Part shown: in pieces, positions 35,139 through 44,600 of the stretch
Position numbering within the stretch: position 1 is the stretch's first letter
How the letters are laid out: each line of letters begins with the position of its first letter
Origin: an uncultured Atopobium sp.
GTDB taxonomy: Bacteria > Actinomycetota > Coriobacteriia > Coriobacteriales > Atopobiaceae
Assembly (NCBI GenBank): GCA_937997345.1
Contig: CALKTD010000020.1
Location: 1-64,000 of the forward strand
DNA length: 64,000 bases
Direction: 5' to 3'
Translations under genes and position numbers: made by a program
The notes under the pieces: generated by a model
What the model was told of the DNA's origin: nothing
The model's input: the letters and a program-made list of their open reading frames with translations, nothing else
Database searches by the model: none

Positions 35139-36074
35139 TTAATTTTGCTCAGAGGAAGATGTAGATGAATCAGCGCTGTTAGATTGCGTAGAAACTTCCA
35201 CAAGTCCGGAAATCTTATTGGTAGTTGAGAGGTGTGGCAAGGTGCCAATCCACTTGTTTCTAATAACTCCCTCAACACCGTTAGATTGAATAGCTGAAAG
35301 AGCTTGCTGAATTTGTGTAGCAAGAGCTTTGTTACTTGTTGCTACAGAAATACCAATCGTAGATGGAACGTCAACCACACCAACCATAGAAATATCTTTG
35401 TTTGCTGCTAGATAAGCACCTGCATATGCATCACAGGCTACATAATCGATGGAACCATTTTCAAGAGCTTCAAAAGCATCATTTAAATTAGAAAAACCTT
35501 GGACAGACATGCCGGTAAGTACCTGACCCATTGCTCGCTCAGACAAAGAACCCGTTTGAACGCCCACTGACTTTCCACTCAAACTATCAGCAGTAATATC
35601 TGTTTCTGAGCCCTTATAGAAAAGAGCTGTCGCAGACTCAGCATACCCAGAAATTAGCGTACTTGTTGAATCTTCACCACTTCTAACGTCCATGACAATA
35701 TCGCAGTCTGCTTGTAGGCCATCTACTGGTCCATTAACTGACACAAATTTAACATCTACACCCAACTGGTCTGCAATTGCAGAAGCAACTTCAACGTCGA
35801 TTCCCTGAAGCGTTCCAGCTTCTGAGGCCACAATCATTGGAGCTGTTACTGACTGAGTTCGTAGGCCAACGGTCAAAGTGCCAGCGGTATGCAGTGAGGA
35901 ATCAGGAATCTTCTGCTGACGGGCTTCTCGCTTCTCTTGGATTGCCTCTTGCACTGACTTGACGTGGAACCATTTATCCAAATCAATGTTGATAGGACCA
36001 ATGGAACATCCTGTTAAAACAACAGCGAGTGCTATGAGAAGTAACACTTTAAGAGAGCTTTTAACGCGCGTCAT
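35139..36074 (-). CDS. Solute-binding lipoprotein (family 3, amino-acid type)
   Basis: A 311-residue extracytoplasmic protein. The signal peptide (about 5-22) ends in the lipobox LTGC, so it is anchored as a lipoprotein through Lgt. The binding domain (about 60-295) has LTVGLRTQSV and ATSNKALATQIQQALSAI of PBPb-type proteins. It has an orphan position, with no permease or ATPase beside it, so its transporter partner must lie elsewhere, or it acts as a sensor. The ATG at 36074 has GAAGGAG. The substrate is unknown. Confidence 0.85.
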   Translation of the reverse strand: MTRVKSSLKVLLLIALAVVLTGCSIGPINIDLDKWFHVKSVQEAIQEKREARQQKIPDSSLHTAGTLTVGLRTQSVTAPMIVASEAGTLQGIDVEVASAIADQLGVDVKFVSVNGPVDGLQADCDIVMDVRSGEDSTSTLISGYAESATALFYKGSETDITADSLSGKSVGVQTGSLSERAMGQVLTGMSVQGFSNLNDAFEALENGSIDYVACDAYAGAYLAANKDISMVGVVDVPSTIGISVATSNKALATQIQQALSAIQSNGVEGVIRNKWIGTLPHLSTTNKISGLVEVSTQSNSADSSTSSSEQN

Positions 36075-36255
36075 CAGAACTCCTTCTTCTATTCAAGTGT
36101 CTTTTCAGCTGACCTGGTATTTGACCCCACACTCGCATACTGGAACGTTTGCTTTGCTACCGCAGCAGCTCCACTAGTAGTTCTCTCGCCTGCGAGACCC
36201 TTTGTCTCTTTGATATAACAGGCGGTATGGCTTACTTCTAGGACGAGCCATGATC

Positions 36256-36277
36256 GTTTACGTGCGCACACGTAAAC
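36256..36277. promoter_or_regulatory. Inverted repeat in the comF to lipoprotein intergenic region
   Basis: GTTTACGTG (36256-36264) and CACGTAAAC (36269-36277) form a perfect 9-bp inverted repeat with spacer CGCA. It lies in the 315-base gap (36075-36389) between the comF stop and the lipoprotein gene. It may be an operator for the lipoprotein gene or a stem in the leader. The rest of this gap shows no convincing gene; near 36183 there is a short TCTCGCC...GCGAGA pair. Confidence 0.45.
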
Positions 36278-36389
36278 TTACGTGGATCCCTTTGACCTCG
36301 TCTGTCATGGACTAAAAGCTCACAGAGAACTTCGCAACCACAGACCTGAAAAGACTTATCAAGTATAGCCGTTTGCAACCATAGGTAAC

Positions 36390-37139
36390 TCACCATACGC
36401 GAGCTAATGCGCCTACGGTTACAGAATGCACGCCTGCGGCACAAAGTACCCTTGTAGCTTCTCTAATTGATGCTCCAGTAGTTACGACGTCATCTAAAAG
36501 TAAAATATTTGATTGATTAACCGGCGCAGTACAAGCAATACTTCCTTTCAAATTTATTTGCCTTTGAGTCGATGAAAGCGTTCTTTGATCCTTTGCATGT
36601 GGACGTATAAGCACGTCATACAAAGGTAAACCTGTAAGCTGGCAAAACGATTGGGCTACAAGTTCCATATGATCAAAGCCTCTGCGCGCGTACGCTTCCG
36701 CAGTTGCTGGAATAAAGGAAACTCCATCAATTTTTGAACTATCAAAGCGAGAAGTACCGTCAAGAGCACTCCATACTGAGGCTTCTTCAAGCGCACACAA
36801 TATAGCTGCAGCAATTACCGGCGCAAGTCGAAGCTCATGGCCATCCTTGAGCGTCAAAATCAACCGTGCAGGAGGGCCCTTAAATCCCATGGCACAAATG
36901 ACCGCTCTACTCTCCCACTGAACAGGTCGTTTCTTCTTATCTGCACACTCTGAACAGACAAGCCTCCCGTATGGAGCGCCACAATTAGGACACGCCCACT
37001 GCTGAGAAATCCACGGCAGCTTTGCCCGACACTCATCGCAGAGGAGCTGACCGGGTTTCTCGCACACAACACAGCGCGTAGGAGCAAGCAGCTCAAGTGT
37101 TGAGTTTGCCGTTGCAGTAAAGAGAGATGTAGGTTGCAT
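36390..37139 (-). CDS. comF: ComF-family phosphoribosyltransferase-like protein
   Basis: A 249-residue ComF-like protein. The N-terminus has a four-Cys zinc ribbon in two CxxC pairs (CVVCEKPG, CDEC) and a second set (CPNCG, CSEC). The C-terminal phosphoribosyltransferase site is LLLDDVVTTGASI (about 210-222). ComF proteins support natural transformation, where they act in incoming DNA handling, and so are relevant to the DUS-like motif. The start is ATG 37139, whose ribosome site is inside a hairpin. Presence of ComF alone does not prove competence. Confidence 0.88.
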   Translation of the reverse strand: MQPTSLFTATANSTLELLAPTRCVVCEKPGQLLCDECRAKLPWISQQWACPNCGAPYGRLVCSECADKKKRPVQWESRAVICAMGFKGPPARLILTLKDGHELRLAPVIAAAILCALEEASVWSALDGTSRFDSSKIDGVSFIPATAEAYARRGFDHMELVAQSFCQLTGLPLYDVLIRPHAKDQRTLSSTQRQINLKGSIACTAPVNQSNILLLDDVVTTGASIREATRVLCAAGVHSVTVGALARVW

Positions 37140-37146
37140 TTTTACC

Positions 37147-37163
37147 CCCAGAATCTGGGGGCT
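37147..37163 (-). promoter_or_regulatory. Hairpin covering the comF ribosome-binding site
   Basis: A short palindrome, CCCCCAGA and TCTGGGGG, sits immediately upstream of comF. On the minus strand GGGGG ends 7 bases before the ATG and is the only purine-rich ribosome-binding site visible, so pairing would mask it. This suggests translational control of comF or coupling to the upstream ECF gene; no T-run follows. Confidence 0.5.
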
Positions 37164-37232
37164 GACAGTAAATACAGTCTAGATCAAAGGCCGCAAAATG
37201 GAAGGCATTTTAGGTAAACGAAAAAAGATGGT

Positions 37233-37994
37233 TTATCTAAAGCTCCTACCAGTGAAATTATATTTTGTGAGGATTCGGCTAACGGATGTTTGCCACGGAA
37301 GCCATAACAAAATCAAGAAAACAAGCGTTGCTGCGCCATGTGTTAGATCAAGCGGAATTGAAGCCGCAAATGCGAGAAGAGCGGATTCTAGCGTTAGAGG
37401 ATGTACAAATCCAATAACAAAGTACACGTTCATCACAAAGCCAAAGAAGGGTCCGGATATAAACGCCCAGGTCATAAGCAAGAAAGGTGGAAGCTTGTGG
37501 GGTTTCTCACCTTGTTGGACGGATGGGTGTTTAGAAGATGCGGGACAAGCTGAGGTGAAAGTTGCAAGAAGGCCTCCCAGGTAACCAACAAGCCCCCACG
37601 CATACATCTGCCATGGCGTCCACGAGCCCTGACCAAAGAAAACGTTTGAAAGAATCGCAGATAAGGCACCTACCAAAAAGCCCGCGTGCCTGCCAAGAAA
37701 CGCTCCCGCGAAAATAGCAACTGCGGAAACAGGCTTTACGTACGCGAGTGGCGCGAAGGCAATTCTTCCCGCAGCACCTAAGGCGCTAAAGACGGCAGTA
37801 GGTACCAAATTGGCAACTGATGGCTTCTTTGTCTCAAAACTTAACATAAATAATGCAACTGAAATGATTGCTAAAATAATTGAAGATACTGCGATAAAAT
37901 CAGGCAAATAAAGCATTTCAACAGCAAGAATAATAGGAGTAGCAAAGAGTGCTACAGCCTCTAGAGCTATTGATAACATGTACCGATTATCCAC
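37233..37994 (-). CDS. ECF transporter S component (substrate-binding membrane subunit)
   Basis: A 253-residue integral membrane protein with about six or seven helices. SALGAAGRIAFAPLAYVKPVSAVAIFAGAFLGRHAGFL and FGQGSWTPWQMYAWGL match the ECF substrate-specific component group often placed with EcfT, fused EcfA and DUF4430 proteins. Vitamin or cofactor specificity is not certain; its linkage here points to cobalamin or a related corrinoid. GTG at 37994 is the likely start. The acidic hypothetical gene (38088-38555) sits on the other strand between it and the rest of the cluster. Confidence 0.75.
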   Translation of the reverse strand: MDNRYMLSIALEAVALFATPIILAVEMLYLPDFIAVSSIILAIISVALFMLSFETKKPSVANLVPTAVFSALGAAGRIAFAPLAYVKPVSAVAIFAGAFLGRHAGFLVGALSAILSNVFFGQGSWTPWQMYAWGLVGYLGGLLATFTSACPASSKHPSVQQGEKPHKLPPFLLMTWAFISGPFFGFVMNVYFVIGFVHPLTLESALLAFAASIPLDLTHGAATLVFLILLWLPWQTSVSRILTKYNFTGRSFR

Positions 37995-38087
37995 AAGAAC
38001 CTCACGCTTACCGTCAAAATAAAAATATCAAGAAGGTCTGTCTTATTTTGGCATAAGATGATTTGAAACTACAACAAGGAGGTCTTC

Positions 38088-38555
38088 ATGATCTATCTGG
38101 GAAACTTTAGCTACAACGACGAGCTTGATTCTACTGACAACTACTGTCTTATGCCTTGCATTGTTAAGGCAGATTCCACAGATCATGCGCTTGAGCTTTT
38201 CTCGGAGCACCTCATTGAGGTTTCAAAGTCATCTGACCTGCTTGACGGCGCAAAAGAGATTTTCTTGGATTCTATTGTTGAGCTGGGAGAAGTTCCTACC
38301 TCTCCTCTGATTGCTCAGTGGCAAAAGATTATGCCTGCAGGAGTTGGTCTGTGTAGCATTACCAGCGCTCTTCCAACACTTGAGTTTAATGATGAGACGG
38401 CCAATGCCTACGGCTTCAATGAGCATGCTCATAATCATGATCAGGAGGACGATGAAGAGGAGCATGAGCACGAGGAGTTTGGCGACATCAACGATCTTAA
38501 CGATGAGCTTCTTGAGGAACTTGGCCAGGATGAGGAGCCGTTCTTAAGGTTCTAG
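38088..38555 (+). CDS. Hypothetical protein with acidic His-rich C-terminus
   Basis: A 155-residue soluble protein. I do not recognise it. The first 105 residues are a mixed alpha/beta domain. The C-terminal third is strongly acidic with interspersed His (HAHNHDQEDDEEEHEHEEF), which resembles metal-binding segments. A clear AAGGAGG site precedes the ATG at 38088. It lies inside the ECF cluster on the opposite strand. It may bind or store divalent metal such as cobalt or nickel, but this is inference from composition. Confidence 0.6.
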   Translation: MIYLGNFSYNDELDSTDNYCLMPCIVKADSTDHALELFSEHLIEVSKSSDLLDGAKEIFLDSIVELGEVPTSPLIAQWQKIMPAGVGLCSITSALPTLEFNDETANAYGFNEHAHNHDQEDDEEEHEHEEFGDINDLNDELLEELGQDEEPFLRF

Positions 38556-38611
38556 CTGTCGTGTCGCTAAGTGCCGTGCGGGCTTTTAGCTGCTGCCAGA
38601 GTTCTAGCTGC

Positions 38612-40096
38612 CTACTCCGCTGACCACACCCACGAGTTCGCAAAGAACTCTGAGGTTGGTTCTGTCAGAGAAATCTGACCATCAAAAACTAAAGAAACGT
38701 TATCAGCAACGCGCGATATCAGCTGCATGTCGTGCGTTGCTACTACTATAGTTGTACCTTCTGCCTGTGCGCGAGAAAGCAAAGCAATAACAGCTTCTTT
38801 AGTTGGGGCATCCAAGCCTTTTGTTGGCTCGTCAAGAATAAGCAGACGAGCCTTTGTGAGCACCACTTTTACGAGGGCTAAGAGTTGCTGCTGTCCGCCA
38901 GACAAATCGTATGGATGAGAAGACATAAGCTTCTGATATGTTGTGCGAGCAAGAAGTCCCGAAGCTTCCAGAAGCTCCTTAACTTCCTGGTCAGAATAGG
39001 CGCCGCTCTGCTGCCACTTGGCAAGCTCCTCGCCCACACTTTGGCAGGTAAAGAGCAGTTCAGGATTTTGTGGAATGTATCCTTGAGATTGCTGGAGCTG
39101 GTTGTAGATATGTCCGCGCCTTGGACGGAGAACGCCCGCTGCAAGTTTTAGCAGTGTTGACTTGCCTGAACCGTTACCGCCTACGAGCGCGCGAATTTCT
39201 CGCCCCGTGACCTCAAGCGAGCACTTGCTGAGCACCAGCTGCTCGCTCTGTGGATACGCAAACGTCACGGCGCTGAACTCGAGCACGGGAGAGTTGTCGG
39301 CCACGATGGATGCTGGGTTTGGCGCGGAGCTGCGAGGACAAAGCGTCTGGCGAAAAGAGCCGTCTGCTTGGAGTACATTGGGCTTCTCGCCATCAAGGCA
39401 GACGCGTGTGTCAGCGAGGTGCTCGAACGCGGCAACGTCGTGAGTGGCAACAAGCACGGCAACATTGAGCTCACGCGCGACGCGCTCCAGGAGAGTGGTG
39501 AAGTTCTTCTGCGCAAACGGGTCCAGCTGCGAAGTTGGCTCATCCAGCAAAAGCAGCTTTGGGCGCAAGACAAGCGCTGCGGCAAGGGCAACAAGCTGCT
39601 GTTCTCCGCCAGAAAGTTTGTGATTGCGCTTGTGCAAGAGCGATTCCATACCAAAGAAACTGACTGTCTCAAAAATACGTCGGCGCATTTCTTTCTCTGA
39701 AACGCCTCGATTTTCCAGGCCAAAAGCCAGCTCTTTCAAAGGTGTCTCACACACAAGTGCTTGTGAAGTGGCTTGCGGCACAAATGCAATGGTGTCTACG
39801 GATTGTGCCTGAGTCATCGTAGAAACCTCTTGTCCGCAAACAACAATTGAACCATCACGTCTACCTTGAGGCGCAATCTCAGGCTTAATGAGGCTCAAAA
39901 TGGTGGACTTGCCTGAACCAGTTGGTCCCAGTAAAAGACTAATCTGACCAGCACAAACCTCGCAGGAAAAATCTTTTACGACGTTGCGGTCTGGAGTTAG
40001 AGCATACGCAAACGAGAGATTTTGAATAGCTAGAACTACTTCTTTACTAGTTGAAGAAGTAGGCGAATTCTGAATATAGGAAGAATGCTCACTCAT
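38612..40096 (-). CDS. ECF transporter ATPase, tandem fused (EcfA-EcfA' type)
   Basis: A 494-residue protein with two ABC ATPase domains. The N-terminal half has Walker A LGPTGSGKST, signature LSGGEQQ and LLDEPTSQLD; the C-terminal half has GGNGSGKST, DLSGGQQQ and LILDEPTKGLD, with H-loops ATHDVAAF and ATHDMQLI. This fused arrangement powers ECF-type vitamin importers. ATG 40096 overlaps the EcfT stop by 4 bases (ATGA), so translation is coupled. The frame opens at 40111 in EcfT. The S component gene lies downstream. Confidence 0.88.
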   Translation of the reverse strand: MSEHSSYIQNSPTSSTSKEVVLAIQNLSFAYALTPDRNVVKDFSCEVCAGQISLLLGPTGSGKSTILSLIKPEIAPQGRRDGSIVVCGQEVSTMTQAQSVDTIAFVPQATSQALVCETPLKELAFGLENRGVSEKEMRRRIFETVSFFGMESLLHKRNHKLSGGEQQLVALAAALVLRPKLLLLDEPTSQLDPFAQKNFTTLLERVARELNVAVLVATHDVAAFEHLADTRVCLDGEKPNVLQADGSFRQTLCPRSSAPNPASIVADNSPVLEFSAVTFAYPQSEQLVLSKCSLEVTGREIRALVGGNGSGKSTLLKLAAGVLRPRRGHIYNQLQQSQGYIPQNPELLFTCQSVGEELAKWQQSGAYSDQEVKELLEASGLLARTTYQKLMSSHPYDLSGGQQQLLALVKVVLTKARLLILDEPTKGLDAPTKEAVIALLSRAQAEGTTIVVATHDMQLISRVADNVSLVFDGQISLTEPTSEFFANSWVWSAE

Positions 40097-41025
40097 ACAG
40101 ACTGCTCCCATAAGACAGTATCAATACGCACAAAAATTGCTGGTAAAACGGTAAACAGCACTACGCCCAGATACCAAAAACTCACTTGGAACTCTGGCAT
40201 AGTGGGATAAAACTGCCAAGCTTGTACCAGCATATACAAAGAAACCGCTGCTATAACGCTTAAGAAAACAAATACCAGCAATGCTACAGTATCGTAGGCG
40301 TCAAGCACTTCAGTGTTCCACCTACTCCTGTGCCCTGCCATCCCCCAGCCTCGAGACACAATAGACTGAAACGTGCTCATCGACTTCTCCAGCGCCCTCA
40401 TACACACTGCGTTAATGCTGGTGGCTGATTGCGCAATAGCTTTTCTCGCGCTCAAAAAATGGCTTTGACCTGGAATGTAGCTTTGCTGATGAGGCCGTGT
40501 GGCAGAATCACACGCTCTAGCTGCCGTATTTGCTGACTGGATTTGACGAGTAGTTGTCAGATCAGAAAGTAGCTGCGGCATAAGCTGCACAGAAAGGCTC
40601 AAAACCAGCTGCAATCCCGGAAAGCGCACGCTTGAGCGCTGCAACATCTCGAGCGGCGACACTACTACAAGCAGGCACTCAAGCCAGCTCAAAGTACTTA
40701 CAAGCACCAAACCTGAGGTAGCTCCGTACACCAGACTTTCTACGTACAGTTGTGTGTGCCCAAATGAATACAAAACAGTAGAGCCAGATGCCGAGAAAAA
40801 CGGATTAATTACTGCCATCAATACAATAATTGGAGCATACCAAACAAGCTGTTTAACAGCATGTTTGGCGTCAAACAACTGGATTGTACACAGCTGTGCT
40901 CCTAGAAAAGCAATCAGCGCACAGAGAGGCTGAAAAGAAAATGCGGCAAGCGCAACCTCACATCCAAAAAGCACCACCGTAGCAAGTGGATGAAGGCGAG
41001 AAAAACTTGTGCGCGCAGGATTCAT
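40093..41025 (-). CDS. ECF transporter transmembrane component (EcfT)
   Basis: A 310-residue membrane protein with about six helices. It starts with RLHPLATVVLFGCEVALA, and the long cytoplasmic coupling region contains ARKAIAQSATSINAVCMRALEKSMSTFQSIVSRGWG, where Ala-Arg-Gly motifs normally contact the ATPases; here the second motif reads SRGWG. It is a required subunit for energising the S component. Its start overlaps the stop of the DUF4430 gene by one base (TAATG), and its stop overlaps the ATPase start. Confidence 0.85.
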   Translation of the reverse strand: MNPARTSFSRLHPLATVVLFGCEVALAAFSFQPLCALIAFLGAQLCTIQLFDAKHAVKQLVWYAPIIVLMAVINPFFSASGSTVLYSFGHTQLYVESLVYGATSGLVLVSTLSWLECLLVVVSPLEMLQRSSVRFPGLQLVLSLSVQLMPQLLSDLTTTRQIQSANTAARACDSATRPHQQSYIPGQSHFLSARKAIAQSATSINAVCMRALEKSMSTFQSIVSRGWGMAGHRSRWNTEVLDAYDTVALLVFVFLSVIAAVSLYMLVQAWQFYPTMPEFQVSFWYLGVVLFTVLPAIFVRIDTVLWEQSV

Positions 41026-41681
41026 TAGTTCACCGCGTTAACGTACGTCCAAACAACTGAATCACCATCGTGCAAAACATATGCATCTGACGTGTAGTTA
41101 GGCTGGACACCGTTAACCGAATATACCCAGCCGCTCTGTGGACCATGGTCGCGCTCAGCAAGCCCATTAATAGCCGCAACGTACATACCAAACGATGTGC
41201 TTCGAGCATTTACCCCGGCCCCACTTGCAAGCAATGCGTCATAGACTGACGTACCCTCTTGTACCTGGAGGTTGACGGTAAATGAAGACCCTTTAGCTGC
41301 AGATCCATCAACCGTAACACTTACAGAAAGTGCGTTATTCTCTTTACGAGGAGCAGCTACAGAGCTTGTTGAGTTACCAGAGTTAGAAGGCTCCGACGTT
41401 TTCTGACTAGAAGAATCTTGGGCTTTAGACGCATCAGCATTTGACTGAGTGTCTGAACTAGAACTTCCTTGCGTCTGTGCCGTCTGAGAGTCTGTTTGAG
41501 CACCAGAAGCACCTGCTGTCGTCTGACCTTGCGCGGCGGGTGCCTCTTGAGCGGAAGCACCTGAAGTGGGCGCAAAAAAATACTGAACTAATGTCCATGC
41601 AAAGAAAAGCATGAACAAAAGAGATACGATCGATGCTGCTAAATAGAGAATCCGTTTGGATTCTCTTGTGAGCTTAACCAC
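41025..41681 (-). CDS. Small DUF4430 (transcobalamin-like) membrane-anchored protein
   Basis: A 218-residue protein. One transmembrane helix (about 12-32) is followed by a Ser/Thr/Gln/Ala-rich linker (about 35-110) and a C-terminal DUF4430 domain with TVNLQVQEGTSVYDALLASG and GWVYSVNGVQPNYTSDAYVLHDGDSVVW. DUF4430 resembles the beta domain of transcobalamin and intrinsic factor. It probably displays a corrinoid-binding module on the outer face of the membrane, feeding the adjacent ECF transporter. The substrate is inferred. Confidence 0.85.
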   Translation of the reverse strand: MVKLTRESKRILYLAASIVSLLFMLFFAWTLVQYFFAPTSGASAQEAPAAQGQTTAGASGAQTDSQTAQTQGSSSSDTQSNADASKAQDSSSQKTSEPSNSGNSTSSVAAPRKENNALSVSVTVDGSAAKGSSFTVNLQVQEGTSVYDALLASGAGVNARSTSFGMYVAAINGLAERDHGPQSGWVYSVNGVQPNYTSDAYVLHDGDSVVWTYVNAVN

Positions 41682-44600
41682 TATCTCACCTGGCCTCGGC
41701 CATTGGAAACATGGTGAATTGCAGCGGTTTCTTTCTTTAGCAATGCTACAAATACTGCAAGGACTGCGCCAGAAGCAAAGAAACCAAAGATGCTCAAAAG
41801 CGGGATGGTAGGTGCAGAGGACACCTGCTGTGGGGCAGCAGCCTGCTTGTTTGAGTATTCAGTAGGCGGAAGCTGCTTCTCGTCAGAGTTGTTATCTGCA
41901 GTCTTGTTCTCAGATGGAGCCTTTGTAACCTCCTCACCAGCACTCGCAGCAGTGGTCGAGGAAGTTTCATGCGCAGCTGGAGATGAAGGATCCTGAGCTG
42001 ACACATTTGTAGCTGTTGAATCTGTCCTACTAAAAATGTCTCCAGATGGCTGGGTATTCTCGCCAGAAGGTTTCTGATTAATAAGCGAGAAAAGCGTGCC
42101 AGAGTCATTGGTGTAGTAAAGGTTACCCTCAAAATCTGCAATGACTGACGACGTGGTGTAGTTCTGGTGATCTTTATCTGGAGTGTAAATCTGAGCTGCT
42201 CGGCTGGTACCCAACTTGTATACCCATACGCCACCAGGTAGACCGTTTACCGTGAAATAGGCATAGGTACCGTTTTGCTGAACAGAAACAAGAGGGGTGC
42301 TCTGAGACTTACCTTTGCCAGCTCGAGCCTGGTCAATCACCGTAAAGGTGTCAAGAGAAATCACAGAGATAGTTCCGTAGCCCTCAGCATCAACGCCATT
42401 AACAAAGACATTAGAACCGCTGATAGTTGGTGTAGAGGTAGACTCTGCTGCAAATTTGACTTGCTTCTCCTCAACAAGAGAAGAGCCATTTCTTCTAATC
42501 AGGTGCAGCGTACCGTCATTTCTGGTTACGGCAAGATAGGTTCCATTACCGTTTTGATCAACGGAAACAGGAACAATACCTGCGCGAATTGGTGAGCCAA
42601 GGTTAAGCTCCGCTTCAATTGCGCCGGTTGTACCGCTGATAAGCCTGACAGAGGAGGACTCGTCGCCAATCATAAAGTCAGAGCCCGAAGCCGCTGCGCC
42701 AGACCAGTAATAACCTGAAGGCTGACCAGAGGTTGCTCCAGGAATATTTGCAGGCTGCGCGTTCTGCTTCCAGCGAAGCGCACCAGTTGTAGCGTCAACA
42801 GCAACCATGTAGCCACCAGCTGCGTCAAATCCGCTCATCTTAGTAAACTCAGCCAAGATGGTGCCGTTATTAACCGTCAGGCTAGAAACAGACTGCAAGG
42901 CATTGGTGGTATCCAGCGGCTCTGTCTTCCAGATGCACTCCATAGTTGTTGCCGAGAATGCGGTAAGGCATCCATCATCAGTAGCAACAACAATCATGCC
43001 ATTAACGTACAGAGGACGTGCAAAGTACGAGACCTTGGAGCCAATCTGTGCCTCAGCAATAAGGCTACCTGTTGCAGCGTCAACTGCTTTGAGAGTAGAA
43101 CCGCTCACGTAATAGACAGTGTCTTTAACGATGACCTGGTCAGAAACAAATCCAGGTGCATTCTGAGTTCCTTCAGTCACACTCCAACGAAGAGCTGCAG
43201 AGTTAATTGGAGTGCTCTGCGTAGTAGTGGAACCGTTTCCGCTACCAAAACCGCTCCAAGATGCCTCGTAGTTAGGGTGCTCGGCAAATGGATTGATAAC
43301 CAGCTCATTTTGAGGAGTTGGAATAGAGCTATCCTGACCACCATATGTCCAAGTAATAGTAGTGTTTTCGTCCAAGGTAACATTGTTTGCCATCTTGTCC
43401 GAAAGTTGACCGTTCACAAAGAACTGCCACCACTTATAGGCACCATCTACCTGTGCTGTTGCAAGTGTAAGTCCCTGTGCAGGAGACGTGATAGAAGACA
43501 GATAACCGCCTGCTGCATCATAGGTTAGGCCGTTATTCTTCAGGTAGTCATACGTTACCTTGTCAGCAGTTGTACCCTTACGAACCTCAATAGTCTGGGT
43601 AGGAGCCCAGTGCTGAGGCTTGCCGTCTTTATCAAGACCCACCACAGAAAGGGTAACGGAAACAAGTTGACTTGAATCTGGGTCTTCCTCTACAGATCGA
43701 ACGCCCTTCTCGCCCGCCACGGTAAAGGTGGCAAAGACCTTCTGATTAGTAAGGGCTTGGAACTGCTCGTTGTCTGGATACAAGCTTGCATAGCGAGAAT
43801 AACGTGCACTTGAAAGAAGCGCCGAAACCGTAACAGACGTGTTGTACTCAGGAGTCTGTGCGAGAACAAGATTCTCGTTCTGAATGATTGTTGGCTGAGA
43901 AGAGCTGTACGTGCGCGCCTGATCAGCAGGACCCATTGGATCGTATGTTGGGAACTCTGAAGGCACAATACCACTTGCGGTCTTATCGGTATTGTTAACA
44001 TCATAAGACCAGGTCAAAGAGCCGTCTGCAGCACGATAGAATTTATTTGGTGTAGCCAGAGACTCAGAAACGCTGTCTTGTTTATTCTGCTGACCAGAAG
44101 GAGTAGCAAGTGCATCCCAGAAATGAGCCTTTGAATCATTCATCAAAGCAAGCTCTGCATCAATGTCAGCCTGATTGAGCGGGCTTACTGTAACCGTAAG
44201 AGTCTTAGAGACTGATACCTCGGGATTTTCTTTATCGGTAACGGTCAAAGTGATGTCTACCTGCTGCGCGGAAGCAGAAGGTAGAGGCTGGTACACCGTT
44301 CCTCTATAGCCATTGAACGTAATAGCAGCATTAGAGGAAGTGTACGTAAATTGATAGCGCTTTCCGTCCAGGCCAAAGTTCTTTGGTGTAGGCATCTGCA
44401 GATCGTCTGCAACCGCTTGGGCATTAATTGAGCGATTGGTATACACATCTTTAATGCTTGATGCCGAGAAACGCCTGTTAATTCGCCTCAACAGATTATT
44501 TTGTGCATCGGTAATAGCCGAAGAATCGCCGGGAACCGTTATGGTAAAGGTTTTCTGATAACTTGTCTGAGGAGCATCGGAGCTGCTCAAAGAAACATTT

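Noticed and set aside
36089..36271. Small open frame in the gap upstream of the solute-binding lipoprotein gene
   Set aside because: It has no ribosome-binding site and its composition does not look like a real protein.
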